Source: Alphaproteobacteria bacterium 43-37 (GTDB lineage Bacteria > Pseudomonadota > Alphaproteobacteria > 43-37). From it: a DNA stretch of 64,000 nt. The position numbers and the translations under genes are program-made. The stretch lies in contig MKSY01000017.1 in NCBI GenBank assembly GCA_001897475.1, positions 1-64,000 on the forward strand. The letters are read 5' to 3'. Under the pieces are notes generated by a model. It saw only the letters and a program-made list of their open reading frames with translations, did no database searches and was not told where the DNA came from. Position 1 is the first letter of the stretch. The number at the start of each line of letters is the position of its first letter. This document shows, piece by piece, positions 40,354-49,745 of the stretch.

Positions 40354-41055
40354 ATGTTCATACCAACAAAAAACCGAATGGGATATGCAAGCTCTTTTGA
40401 GGATGAGTTTGTATCGGCGTTTATTAATCTTTGTAACTCCAAAAGTGACATTGATATTCTAGAGCTTGGCGCAGGATATGGTTTAATCTCAGAAAAGGTA
40501 GCAACCAGCAAAAATAGACTTGTTGTTAATGATATCTCAATGGAACACCTAGAAGATTTTAGAAACAGACTACCAGAAGCAACGGCAAAATGTGTTAGCT
40601 TAGCTCCTGGCAGCTTTCCAAATGATTTGTCTTTTCAAAATGAAAGCCTCAATGTCATATTTACATCAAGGATGGTTCATTTACTTTCGCCAAAAAACTT
40701 AATTAAAGGCATTAACTTAATATATAAATGGCTCAAACCAAATGGCCTATTAATACTAACAGCTGATACACCGTTTCTTGGTTTTATTAAGGACTTCATG
40801 CCCACCTATTTGAAGAGAGTAAAAAATAACCACAAATGGCCAGGGAAAATACATAACCTGAGAGATTATGCTAGCGATAGGAAAAACGAACTACCCAGGC
40901 AAGCAAACTTTCTTGACAAAGAAACCCTCCAAAAAGTCATAGGCGATAAATTTAAAATCATCCAAGCCTCATATGTTAACAGACCAGATTTCCCCGATGA
41001 TATAAAGCTAGATGGTAGAGAAACTATTGGAATTATAGCTCAAAAAGTATCATGA
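40354..41055 (+). CDS. Class I SAM-dependent methyltransferase
   Basis: About 233 residues from the ATG at 40354; a TTG at 40336 would add six. The SAM-binding glycine motif is IDILELGAGYGLISEKVA, motif II acid is VVNDISMEHLEDF, and VIFTSRMVHLLSPKNL plus WLKPNGLLILTADTP are motifs III-IV. The C-terminal third has no family label I know; methyl acceptor unknown. It has its own strong promoter with a palindrome. Its last 16 bases overlap the end of the convergent MFS gene, so transcripts of the two are complementary at their 3' ends. Confidence 0.78.
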   Translation: MFIPTKNRMGYASSFEDEFVSAFINLCNSKSDIDILELGAGYGLISEKVATSKNRLVVNDISMEHLEDFRNRLPEATAKCVSLAPGSFPNDLSFQNESLNVIFTSRMVHLLSPKNLIKGINLIYKWLKPNGLLILTADTPFLGFIKDFMPTYLKRVKNNHKWPGKIHNLRDYASDRKNELPRQANFLDKETLQKVIGDKFKIIQASYVNRPDFPDDIKLDGRETIGIIAQKVS

Positions 41056-42311
41056 ATAAGTAGTTTTTTAGTTTTTACTACGCCCAATGAAACCAGCCCA
41101 ATTATCGAACTAAACATCAAATATGTTGCAGGCCCCATAATAACTCCTATGTTTTTTGCAAGGAGGCTATTAACAATTGAAGCCGTCCCTCCAAAAAGAG
41201 CCAACCCAATGGCAAAATTAAAACAGACGCCTGTGTACCTGATTTTTGCGGGATATAACTGATACAAAAAATAATTTGTAGACCCTAAAAGCAAGCCAGC
41301 CAAAGTACCTAGCATGATATTGCCGCACATAAAGACATAGAAATTCTTGATGGACAACAAATAAAATATTGGAAAAACAAGAAGTAGTATTGAGATGGTC
41401 GTCACACTCAATATTTTAAAAACAGAATATTTATCTGCTAATCGTCCAGATATTATTGTAAAAATCATATAAAATAGTATACCGATTAAATTTAAATTAA
41501 CCGATAAATTATGACTAAAATTAATAAATTTTTCCGCATGAATAGGAATATAACTGACAACAGTTAAAGAAATGCTTCCCATGCAACACCCTAACCCAAT
41601 CGTGGCTAATGAATTCAAGAGTGTTTCTTTATAGATCGCACGCAAGGGAAAACTAACTTGATTCTGCCGCTCTTTTAATGATTGAAAGACAGGAGTCTCA
41701 GAAATATTTTTCCTTATATATAACCCAAGAAACGCTACAAGCGCACCGATGAAGAATGGGATTCGCCATGCCCAATGCGGGAGCGAATCATTTGAGAAAA
41801 TTTTTGCAACAAATGCCGCCAAGAAAAATCCAAAAATGGCACCAGCACTTATAAGTGCTGAGTAAAAAGCCTTATTAGAAGACTTTAAATGCTCAAGAAA
41901 AAAAATTGCACTTCCGTTATACTCGCCCCCAACACATAAACCTTGCGCAAACCGAGCCAAAAGCAAAATTAATGGCGCCCAAACACCAATTTGGTAATAC
42001 GTAGGCAGCGCCGCAATAACAAGCATTGGGATACCCATGAAGACAATAGACATTTGATACGATGACTTCCTACCAATCTTATCACCTATATATCCAAACA
42101 AAATGGCGCCTACCGGCCTTGACAGAAACCCTACGCCAAAGGTTATCAAGCTCAGTAGGAGTGAAATAAATGAGTCAAATTTAGGGAAATAAAGTTCTGA
42201 AATTTTAAAAGAGAAAAACGCTATAAGAGCAAGGTCATAAAATTCAATTGATTGGCCCACTAAAGACGCTATCAATAGTTTAGTTCTGTCACCCTTAACA
42301 AAAATTTTCAT
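41040..42311 (-). CDS. MFS transporter, metabolite:H+ symporter (ProP/ShiA-like)
   Basis: 423 residues, 12 predicted membrane helices. The MHS-type hallmarks are GQSIEFYDLALIAFF in helix 1, FLSRPVGAILFGYIGDKIGRKSS (helix 2-3 loop), RFAQGLCVGGEYNGSAIFFLEH (helix 4-5) and WAWRIPFFIGALVAFLGLYIRKNISETPVF before the central loop. Family members carry proline/betaine, dicarboxylates, shikimate or similar acids; this substrate is not readable. Its start overlaps the end of the LuxR-type gene by 17 bases, so the two are co-transcribed and translationally linked. Confidence 0.9.
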   Translation of the reverse strand: MKIFVKGDRTKLLIASLVGQSIEFYDLALIAFFSFKISELYFPKFDSFISLLLSLITFGVGFLSRPVGAILFGYIGDKIGRKSSYQMSIVFMGIPMLVIAALPTYYQIGVWAPLILLLARFAQGLCVGGEYNGSAIFFLEHLKSSNKAFYSALISAGAIFGFFLAAFVAKIFSNDSLPHWAWRIPFFIGALVAFLGLYIRKNISETPVFQSLKERQNQVSFPLRAIYKETLLNSLATIGLGCCMGSISLTVVSYIPIHAEKFINFSHNLSVNLNLIGILFYMIFTIISGRLADKYSVFKILSVTTISILLLVFPIFYLLSIKNFYVFMCGNIMLGTLAGLLLGSTNYFLYQLYPAKIRYTGVCFNFAIGLALFGGTASIVNSLLAKNIGVIMGPATYLMFSSIIGLVSLGVVKTKKLLIHDTF

Positions 42312-43095
42312 ATCTTAAATATTTCAAATTTGAATTGTGATACAAACCAACTAACTGGGACTTTGATATACAGTTTGATTTCATCTTAATGTGCTCAATA
42401 TGCTTTTCAACAGTTCGTATCGATAGTTGAGTCTCAAAGGCTATTTCACCACCCGTCATACCAAAGGCAGACAGCGCTAAAATTTGCGCTTCCCTTTTGG
42501 TAATGGTGAAATCTGAGTTCTTATACTGCACTTTTATTTTCTCAGGAAACTTAATTAAATTTTCATTTTCAGCCTTCGTAAAATGATCTGATACCTTCCT
42601 CTTTTCCTTAGAGTGAAGAAGTAAATCTTCAACATTTTGCGGTGAAAATAAGTGCGAACCAACACTTTTGAAATAAGCAATAAATTGATAAAAGTAGTTG
42701 ATATTGCTAACCGCTACAAGCGCTGCCTTTTCGTTAAGCCCATCTGTTGCGAAGCTAAATAACTCATTATCGCCATAAATATACAGCCCATGCCATAATC
42801 CATAACTATTAGCTGCTTTAAAAACAGCATCAGTACTGTAGCTATCCCAAAGCGCGTAAGGAACTTGCTTATCATTGTCTTTTATTGCGTTTTCCTCGTG
42901 GACTTTATCATCATAAAATTTATGCTCAACATAACAATCAACCCAGCTGGCATTGGTGCTTAAAAATAAGCGTTTTCCTCCATCAAGAAATTTTATGCAT
43001 AGAAGATTTGTAAAGCCAAACTTCTCAATAATAGGTAGCGTGAGGCTACAAAAACTCTCCTGTATTGAATTGTTATACTCACAAATTGCAGACAT
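42295..43095 (-). CDS. LuxR-type regulator
   Basis: About 266 residues from the ATG at 43095, preceded by cggggcag; a GTG at 43113 is possible. The last 65 residues are a LuxR helix-turn-helix: FTITKREAQILALSAFGMT, GEIAFETQLSIRTVEKHIEHIKMK. The N-terminal 170 residues (FGFTNLLCIKFLDGGKRLF, VPYALWDSY, GLWHGLYIYGDNELFSFATDG) have the layout of an autoinducer-binding or PAS-like sensor. The Trp/Tyr/Asp pattern of acyl-homoserine-lactone sensors is only partly matched, so the ligand is open. No luxI-like synthase is present in the window. It is coupled to the MFS gene. Confidence 0.85.
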   Translation of the reverse strand: MSAICEYNNSIQESFCSLTLPIIEKFGFTNLLCIKFLDGGKRLFLSTNASWVDCYVEHKFYDDKVHEENAIKDNDKQVPYALWDSYSTDAVFKAANSYGLWHGLYIYGDNELFSFATDGLNEKAALVAVSNINYFYQFIAYFKSVGSHLFSPQNVEDLLLHSKEKRKVSDHFTKAENENLIKFPEKIKVQYKNSDFTITKREAQILALSAFGMTGGEIAFETQLSIRTVEKHIEHIKMKSNCISKSQLVGLYHNSNLKYLRYENFC

Positions 43096-43250
43096 TTTCT
43101 GCCCCGATAACACCTATCCCTGGTCGCAGCATACAATTAAAATAAACGGTTTGTATAGATGATTTCTACTAACACGGCTTCTTTTATTTGCGCTAATAGT
43201 AAAAATAAAGTTAGAGCAATCTTAATAATATTGCCTTCTCAATAACAAGC

Positions 43251-44255
43251 TTAGCTTGCCTTGAGGATTTTCTCCCAACCATGGTCAGGGATGTTAATAT
43301 CCATCAGTCCGGCTTTAGCCAGTAAGATTTTAGCTAAAAGGCTGGGGCGAAGAGTAATGAAGGGCCTTCCTATATATGGCGAATGATTTAAGCCCAGCAT
43401 AACATATTTAGCCACCCTAATCGCTTCCATAATTGATCCAAATCGATCGACCAGATCCCCTTGAGAGATAATCACTTTATCCGCGCCAAAGCCCGCAAAA
43501 GCTAAAGCTTGCTGTTTTGCTACATCCAAATTGATAGTTGCCCCAGCCACCCAGATAGGCGCCGCCTTAAACTGATAAATAAACTCAGCAAGCCTCATAG
43601 CATCTTGTCGTTCACGCGGATCTATTCCTGGCGTATCAATAATTACATCCTCATCTCGAGCGCATGTTGCCAGGAAAGCTTTAAGCTCTGAGGGATGACG
43701 GCAAACGACCACTTCCATTCCCATAGCATAGGCATATGATTGCAGTTGAAACACGGCTCCGGCTTTAAGTGAGTCAATTGTCACAATATGAACCTTGCGC
43801 CCTTCAAAAACTGCCGCAGCTAAAAGCTTAGCCGCCATAATCGTTTTTCCAACACCAGGAGCCCCTATCAGCATAAGCCGCTCACCCAACTTACGACCTA
43901 CTTCAGCTTTATGAAAGCTGAACCCTGCACTTAACATATCGGCCAATACGTCCACCACCGAATCATCAGGCCCCATAGTAAAGTCTGATAAAAACTCAAA
44001 TCGAGTCTTTTCTGAAAAACCATGATTGGCCAGGCATTGGTTGATTTTGTTTTTAAGCGGCAATTCAAGGTTTGTCTTGTTTTCTTTTATCGTAACAGGT
44101 ACGGTGCCTTCCTTTGGCTCGCGCACAGCTACAGTCACAGTAACCCCACGCTTATCCGTCTTGGTATCAATCACTAATGCTTGAGGGCCAATTTCATGAT
44201 GAATACGCGTGATAACATCAATCAGCTTTTTCCCTGTAAATGTCCGTATATTCAT
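43251..44255 (-). CDS. flhF: FlhF-like SRP-type GTPase with eroded motifs
   Basis: 334 residues, last gene of the flagellar operon. FlhF places and numbers flagella. The N-terminal domain matches FlhF (MNIRTFTGKKLIDVI, EIGPQALVI). The GTPase domain has the P-loop GAPGVGKT (131-138) and DTPG (207-210). The G2-type block reads DSLKAGAVFQL without the usual Arg. The G4 TKxD is replaced by SQGDL (264-268), so guanine specificity may be reduced or lost. It is shorter than FlhF of gammaproteobacteria because the basic middle region is small. It follows flhA after 11 bases, and no FlhG/FleN gene is seen after it. Confidence 0.85.
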   Translation of the reverse strand: MNIRTFTGKKLIDVITRIHHEIGPQALVIDTKTDKRGVTVTVAVREPKEGTVPVTIKENKTNLELPLKNKINQCLANHGFSEKTRFEFLSDFTMGPDDSVVDVLADMLSAGFSFHKAEVGRKLGERLMLIGAPGVGKTIMAAKLLAAAVFEGRKVHIVTIDSLKAGAVFQLQSYAYAMGMEVVVCRHPSELKAFLATCARDEDVIIDTPGIDPRERQDAMRLAEFIYQFKAAPIWVAGATINLDVAKQQALAFAGFGADKVIISQGDLVDRFGSIMEAIRVAKYVMLGLNHSPYIGRPFITLRPSLLAKILLAKAGLMDINIPDHGWEKILKAS

Positions 44256-44266
44256 CTAATGCCACC

Positions 44267-46369
44267 TCATGTGAGCTGACCCAAAGAACGAATTTTAACC
44301 TTAGGATGTATCTCATTTTGAGATAAAACAAAAGCGTTTGGATAAAATCTTTCAACAAGTGCATACACATGCGGCCGAACGACAGTACTCGTCACAAGAA
44401 CAATCGGTTCGCCTGGCTGAAAGCTTTCAGCAAAACTCGTCTTCATAATATTAATAAATTCTTGCAATTTTCCTGGAGGCATTGCCAGTTGTTTGGTATC
44501 GCCTTCATTCACAATCGAGTCTTGAAAACGTTGATCCCATGTTGGTGAAAGCGCCAAGAAAGCTAAAACCCCTTCTGAGTTTAAGCAACTTGAACAGATT
44601 TGCCTTGAAAGACGTGTTCTCACCAATTCAGTGATCGCACTTGAGTTTTTTGTGTTTGATGCTGCCTCGGCAATCCCCTCTAAGATCGTTGGCAGATCAC
44701 GAATAGAAACTCTCTCTCCCAAAAGATTTTGGAGAACACGTTGTATCCCTCCAATCCCAATGACACCTGGGACCAAATCACTAACTAGCTTCTTATGCGT
44801 AGGGTCAACTTCATCCAATAGTCTTTGCGTGTCAGCATACGACAATAAATCAGGCATGTTTTCTTTGATGATTTCCGTAAGGTGCGTCATAATGACGGTT
44901 AGATTATCAACCACCGTTAATCCCAAGCCCTCAGCCTCAGCTCTTCTCGACTCTTCAACCCATAATGCAGGCATACCAAAAGTTGGCTCGACAGTCCGCT
45001 CACCCAAATCAGCACCAACATCTTCAATAGCACCGATAGCTAGAAAATGGCCCGCCTTTAGATTTCCATCAGCAACAATAATTTCTTTAATACGCACGAC
45101 ATATTGATCTGAGTTCAACTGCAAGTTGTCTTGGATGCGAACAGCAGGCAATACAAACCCTGTATCCGTAGCTAATTGTTTACGAAGCGATTTAATTTGA
45201 TGAGTCATTTTGACTCCACCCTGCTCGCTCATAAGCGACAACAAGCCATAACCAAACTCGAGTCGGATCAAGTCAATTGATAAATAATCGCTGAGAGATT
45301 TTTCAGCCGATCCAGTTTTTACATCATCGGCTTCCGCATCTTTAGTCAAAAGACGCTGTTCCTCCTTATGGTTACGCTCTGACATTTTCCATGCCGCAAG
45401 CCCAGTCATTGAAGATAGAGCAATAAATGGTAACATCGGAATTCCGGGCAAAATTGATATAAGACCCAGCACAAATGAACTAATCCCCATGGCAGTTGGG
45501 TATGCACCTAACTGAATAAATAGCGCCTTGTCTAGCGAACCCTCGCCACTATTTTTTGAAACCAACAAACCAGCAGCCGTTGAAACAATCAATGCTGGAA
45601 TTTGCGAAACAAGGCCATCACCGACTGTGAGTAATGCATAAGTATGAAGGGCTTCGCCAAATGAAATTCCCTTTTGAACGACGCCAATAATCACACCACC
45701 AATAATATTAATAAATGTGATCAAAAGGCCAGCGACAGCATCACCACGAACGAACTTCGCAGCACCATCCATGGATCCGAAAAAGCTAGATTCGTCTTCC
45801 AAGTTCTTTCGGCGCGTTCTAGCTTGATCTTCGTTAATGATACCTGCGGATAAGTCGGCATCAATGGCCATTTGTTTACCAGGCATCGCATCCAAGGTGA
45901 AGCGTGCCGAGACTTCAGCTATACGACTAGAACCTTTTGTAATTACAATGAAATTTACAATAACCAAAATAGCAAATACAATCATTCCAATCACAAAGTT
46001 GCCACTCATGACAAAATTGCCAAACGCTTTAATGACGTGGCCAGCGGCACCTGGACCCTCATGGCCATGTGATAATATAAGCCTGGTTGACGCTACGTTT
46101 AGGCCCAACCGCAACATTGTCGAAACAAGTAATATGGTTGGGAACGAGCTAAACTCGAGCGGTGTAACAATAAATAAAGAGGTCATCAAAATGATAACTG
46201 AGAACGTGATAGAAATTGCCAATGATATATCCAAAAGCCATGTCGGCATTGGCATAATTAGCAAGATAAGGATTGATAAAAGACCAAGGGCAAACGCAAC
46301 TTCACCTCGCCTAAGCGAAAGAAATAGACGTTGGAGCGGAGATGTTGCTGTAGCGACTGCTTCGGACAT
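44267..46369 (-). CDS. flhA: Flagellar export-gate protein FlhA
   Basis: Core component of the flagellar type III export gate. 700 residues. The N-terminal half has about eight membrane helices. The FHIPEP-family signature RFTLDAMPGKQMAIDADLSAGI lies in the first cytoplasmic loop. The C-terminal 350 residues form the soluble ring domain that docks chaperone-substrate complexes (LELSLIDLIRLEFGYGLLSL-like start, then VVDNLTVIMTHLTEIIK). It lies between flbD and flhF. Confidence 0.97.
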   Translation of the reverse strand: MSEAVATATSPLQRLFLSLRRGEVAFALGLLSILILLIMPMPTWLLDISLAISITFSVIILMTSLFIVTPLEFSSFPTILLVSTMLRLGLNVASTRLILSHGHEGPGAAGHVIKAFGNFVMSGNFVIGMIVFAILVIVNFIVITKGSSRIAEVSARFTLDAMPGKQMAIDADLSAGIINEDQARTRRKNLEDESSFFGSMDGAAKFVRGDAVAGLLITFINIIGGVIIGVVQKGISFGEALHTYALLTVGDGLVSQIPALIVSTAAGLLVSKNSGEGSLDKALFIQLGAYPTAMGISSFVLGLISILPGIPMLPFIALSSMTGLAAWKMSERNHKEEQRLLTKDAEADDVKTGSAEKSLSDYLSIDLIRLEFGYGLLSLMSEQGGVKMTHQIKSLRKQLATDTGFVLPAVRIQDNLQLNSDQYVVRIKEIIVADGNLKAGHFLAIGAIEDVGADLGERTVEPTFGMPALWVEESRRAEAEGLGLTVVDNLTVIMTHLTEIIKENMPDLLSYADTQRLLDEVDPTHKKLVSDLVPGVIGIGGIQRVLQNLLGERVSIRDLPTILEGIAEAASNTKNSSAITELVRTRLSRQICSSCLNSEGVLAFLALSPTWDQRFQDSIVNEGDTKQLAMPPGKLQEFINIMKTSFAESFQPGEPIVLVTSTVVRPHVYALVERFYPNAFVLSQNEIHPKVKIRSLGQLT

Positions 46370-46397
46370 ATTATATGTTTTCCTTTATGCGAGCCTG

Positions 46398-47750
46398 TTA
46401 AGAAGCCTGATCAAGTTGTCCATCTGGAACTTTAATTCCCTCGTCACGATACTGCCTAATCTTATTGCGGAGCGTACGAATGGAAATGCCCAAAATAGTT
46501 GCAGCGTGAGTTCGATTACCTGAACAATGCGTAAGAGTATTGATAATCAGGTCCCGTTCAACTTCAGCCACCGTTCGACCAACCCCTTCAACATTTTTAT
46601 CCACCGCAGGATTAGAAAGTTGTGTGTGCGCAGGACTTATGTCTGCACTCACATCAAATTGCGGTAAATGAATATCACAACCAGCGATGATATTTGATTC
46701 ACACAAGAGAACAGCCCTATGAATGACATTCTCGAGCTCCCTGACATTACCACGCCAAGTTTGAACAAGAAGTTTATTGCAAGCCTCTTGATTAAGCTCT
46801 TTTGAGTCCAACCCATTAACTTCAGAGTATTTTTTAACAAAATGCTTGGCCAAAATAACCAAATCATTCTTCCTCTCTCTCAAAGGAGGAATCTCAATTG
46901 CCACCACATTTAAGCGAAAATATAAATCCTCCCGAAAGGTACCCTCTTTAACCGCTTGCATCATGTTGCGATTGCTCGTAGCCAGCAGTCGTATGTTAAC
47001 TCTAACTGGCTTTGTGCCTCCCACACGGTCAATCTCTCTTTCTTGAATTGCCCTCAATAGCTTTGCTTGCAATCTTGGATGCATCTCAGTAATTTCATCC
47101 AACAATAGGGTACCACCATCTGCCTCTTCAAATTTTCCAATACGCCGAGCTAAAGCCCCAGTAAAAGCTCCTTTTTCATGGCCAAATAATTCAGATTCCA
47201 ATAAATTCTCTGGAATGGCAGCGCAGTTAACGCTGATAAATGAGGATTGAGAGCGTTTGCTTTTTTCATGAATGAAATGAGCCATGACTTCTTTACCCGT
47301 ACCAGACTCACCCGTAATTAGAACACTTGCATCACTTGAAGCGATCTGTTCAGCAAGTTTAACCACTTTTGCCATGACAGGATCTTGATAGACAAGAGGA
47401 GCCTCATTGGTTGATACAGAGCCCAAAACAGCCGCTATTAAATCAGTATCAGGAGGCAATGGTAAATATTCTTGAGCACCCGCACGAATAGCTTGCACCG
47501 CTAGCTTAGTTTCGTGCCCAATACCGCAGGCGATTACAGGTGTATTGATCCTTTCATCTCGAATGGACTTTACAAAAGTCCAAATATCAAGAGTGACATC
47601 AATAAAGATAACATCAGCTCCACCTTGCCTTAAAAATGAAATGGCTGGACCTATTGTTTCCACATGGGAAACACTTAAACCTTTAGCTTTTGCAATTCTC
47701 GCTGCCTCAGTGATATGCCCGTTTAAGGTACCAATTATCAATAATCGCAT
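46398..47750 (-). CDS. flbD: Sigma-54-dependent flagellar regulator FlbD
   Basis: 450-residue NtrC-type activator. Residues 1-115 are a receiver-like domain that keeps an Asp at 51 (FIDVT), but the N-terminal acidic pair is absent ([10 protein letters not shown]) and the usual Lys near 97 is replaced (EYLPLPP), so classical phosphorylation is unlikely. The AAA+ domain has GESGTGKE (147-154), [13 protein letters not shown] (sigma-54 contact loop, 194-199) and [10 protein letters not shown] Fis-type helix-turn-helix ends the protein ([20 protein letters not shown]). In Caulobacter the homologue activates late and represses early flagellar genes. It sits between fliN and flhA. Confidence 0.95.
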   Translation of the reverse strand: MRLLIIGTLNGHITEAARIAKAKGLSVSHVETIGPAISFLRQGGADVIFIDVTLDIWTFVKSIRDERINTPVIACGIGHETKLAVQAIRAGAQEYLPLPPDTDLIAAVLGSVSTNEAPLVYQDPVMAKVVKLAEQIASSDASVLITGESGTGKEVMAHFIHEKSKRSQSSFISVNCAAIPENLLESELFGHEKGAFTGALARRIGKFEEADGGTLLLDEITEMHPRLQAKLLRAIQEREIDRVGGTKPVRVNIRLLATSNRNMMQAVKEGTFREDLYFRLNVVAIEIPPLRERKNDLVILAKHFVKKYSEVNGLDSKELNQEACNKLLVQTWRGNVRELENVIHRAVLLCESNIIAGCDIHLPQFDVSADISPAHTQLSNPAVDKNVEGVGRTVAEVERDLIINTLTHCSGNRTHAATILGISIRTLRNKIRQYRDEGIKVPDGQLDQAS

Positions 47751-47772
47751 AAGCGCTCTCCCTTCTAGCTCG

Positions 47773-48102
47773 TTAGGAACGGACTATTTCTGTCATTGTG
47801 ATTCCCAAACGATCCTCAACAATAACCACCTCACCACGAGCAACAAGCCTATCGTTGACAAACACATCTACGGGCTCTCCCACTCTGCGATCCAATTCAA
47901 CCACAGAACCTCTTGTGAGCTTTAGTAGCTGGTTAACAGGCATCATTGCCTTTCCAAGTACAGCAGATATTCTGACAGGCACATGGTATACGGCTTCAAT
48001 TGGTCTGCCATTTTCATCAAGCAAGTCACTTCCCAGCCCGGTTTGGCCCAGCCCCTCACCTGTTGAGGATTGGGACCCATTTGTATCTTTTTCTGAACTC
48101 AT
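47773..48102 (-). CDS. fliN: Flagellar motor switch protein FliN
   Basis: C-ring protein, about 109 residues from the ATG at 48102, which has an aaagggag site 5-6 bases upstream (a GTG at 48120 is less likely). A 40-residue flexible N terminus is followed by the SpoA fold: VPVRISAVLGKAMMPVNQLLKLTRGSVVELDRRVGEPVDVFVN and RGEVVIVEDRLGITMTEIV. It lies 21 bases after fliH. fliM is not in the window. Confidence 0.95.
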   Translation of the reverse strand: MSSEKDTNGSQSSTGEGLGQTGLGSDLLDENGRPIEAVYHVPVRISAVLGKAMMPVNQLLKLTRGSVVELDRRVGEPVDVFVNDRLVARGEVVIVEDRLGITMTEIVRS

Positions 48103-48123
48103 TTTTTCTCCCTTTGGCACTCG

Positions 48124-48711
48124 TTATTTTTGTTGGATTTGCTGTTCGATAGCCGTCAAAATTTTCTCAATAATCTCATCAAAAGACCGTTTAATCTCCC
48201 CACTTTCCCAGACCATATGGCAATCCCATGGCCCAATAGTATCATCCCCAACGATCTTAATTTTTTCGTTAAGCGCACTCTTTTCTGTGATACGGCTTAA
48301 CAACTGATCGACCAAATCAGGATGAACAATAATTTTCATAACTCTTTGATCACGGATTGGAGCTAAATGCTCTTTAATCATGATCAAGATATTATCTTTA
48401 GCGATATAGTACTCTAGAGCTGGTGCAATTTTTTTTAAGGCTGATATTAGCAAATCACAAAACATGAGTGTGTCTTTATCTAAATCTTCAAGAAGAGCAA
48501 TGATACCACTTTCAATTTTTTCCAAGGCTTTTAGAGCCATAGCTTCGATGGATTCACTCTTTTGCTTTTCTCCCATTTCAACACCTTGCGCAAAAGCAAT
48601 TTGTTTTGCGGCATCTACCTCATCAAACGTAAAACGCTGATTTTTATCCTGATAAGAAGCATGATCTTTAAGCGGCTTAGAGTATAAAATTTGACTAAAA
48701 GTATCTGCCAT
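48124..48711 (-). CDS. fliH: Flagellar assembly protein FliH-like
   Basis: 195 residues, negative regulator and stator of the FliI export ATPase. Sequence is weakly conserved in this family. Support comes from position between fliG and fliN, the helical EMGEKQKSESIEAMALKALEKIESGI region, and the C-terminal VMKIIVHPDLVDQLLSRI and GDDTIGPWDCHMVWESGEIKRS blocks, typical of FliH/FlbE. Its ATG shares one base with the fliG stop (TAATG). Confidence 0.85.
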   Translation of the reverse strand: MADTFSQILYSKPLKDHASYQDKNQRFTFDEVDAAKQIAFAQGVEMGEKQKSESIEAMALKALEKIESGIIALLEDLDKDTLMFCDLLISALKKIAPALEYYIAKDNILIMIKEHLAPIRDQRVMKIIVHPDLVDQLLSRITEKSALNEKIKIVGDDTIGPWDCHMVWESGEIKRSFDEIIEKILTAIEQQIQQK

Positions 48712-49742
48712 TAGTACACCATTTCATCTTCCACACCGCCGTGACTTAACGTAATTTCACCAGATGAAGCAAGTTCCTTAGCTTTAGACACAATAGAGGC
48801 CTGAGCTTCCTCAACATCACGTACCCTCACACCACCAAGCTCGGAGATTGTCTCTTTCAAAAGTTTTGCAGCTCTTTCTGGCATGTTTTTTAAGAAAATA
48901 TCTTTAAAGTCATCAGGCATGCCTTTAAGGGCAAGGCTTAGCTTTGAGCGATCAACAAACCTTAAAATGGTGCGAACATCTTGGGCCGAAAGTTTTTTCA
49001 AATCTTCAAAAGTGAACATTAAATTGCGAATACGCTCAGCTGCGTTAGCGTCAATTTCCTCAATAAAATTAAGGTATTTTGCATCAGAACCTCTTTCAAG
49101 GCGGTTAAAAATTTCAGCTATGGTTTCATGCATATCTGTTTTTGCATTGCTCTCAATATTATTTACAAACTCTGTTCGTAATGTCCGCTCGATATCAACC
49201 ATGATTTCCTTTTTGACACCATCTAGCTTAAGCATCCGCTTAATAACATCATTGGACATTTCTTCTGGAAATAGCGTAAGCACCCGAGCAGCCTGCTCAG
49301 ATTTTAAATGCGACATAATCACGGCAACAGCTTGCGGATATTCGTTCTTAAGGTAATTTGCCAATACCTCTTCACTAACCATGGTGAGCTTTTCCCATGT
49401 AGTACCGCCCTCGGCTGATTCCAAATGCTCAAGTAACTGAGATGTATTAACCTTTTTGTCCTTGCGATTTTTTTCAAACTCTTGGGCTTCTTTATTAAGA
49501 ATGACAAACGATAATTGCTTATAAAACTCTGAAATCACAAACCGCTCATCTTCTTCGCCAAACTTTTTTGTCTGCTCAATAATTTTTGAAATACGTGTCA
49601 CTTCATCGTTGGACAATTGTTTAAGAATTTGCACAGCACCATCATCACCAACTAAGTTCATAAAAATTGCAATTTTTTCTTTCCCTGTCAGTGGCTTGGA
49701 ATTGAGCTCACCCATAAACTGTTGAGTTTTTGACGCCTCCAT
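48711..49742 (-). CDS. fliG: Flagellar motor switch protein FliG
   Basis: 343 residues, torque-generating C-ring subunit. The N-terminal domain (LTGKEKIAIFMNLVGDDGAVQILKQLSNDEV) binds FliF. The middle domain has YPQAVAVIMSHLKSEQAARVL, corresponding to the EHPQ region with Tyr for His. The C-terminal charged helix (LRFVDRSKLSLALKGM, NMPERAAKLLKETISELGGVRVRDVEEAQ) carries the stator-contact residues. Directly downstream of fliF. Confidence 0.97.
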   Translation of the reverse strand: MEASKTQQFMGELNSKPLTGKEKIAIFMNLVGDDGAVQILKQLSNDEVTRISKIIEQTKKFGEEDERFVISEFYKQLSFVILNKEAQEFEKNRKDKKVNTSQLLEHLESAEGGTTWEKLTMVSEEVLANYLKNEYPQAVAVIMSHLKSEQAARVLTLFPEEMSNDVIKRMLKLDGVKKEIMVDIERTLRTEFVNNIESNAKTDMHETIAEIFNRLERGSDAKYLNFIEEIDANAAERIRNLMFTFEDLKKLSAQDVRTILRFVDRSKLSLALKGMPDDFKDIFLKNMPERAAKLLKETISELGGVRVRDVEEAQASIVSKAKELASSGEITLSHGGVEDEMVY

Positions 49743-49745
49743 TCT

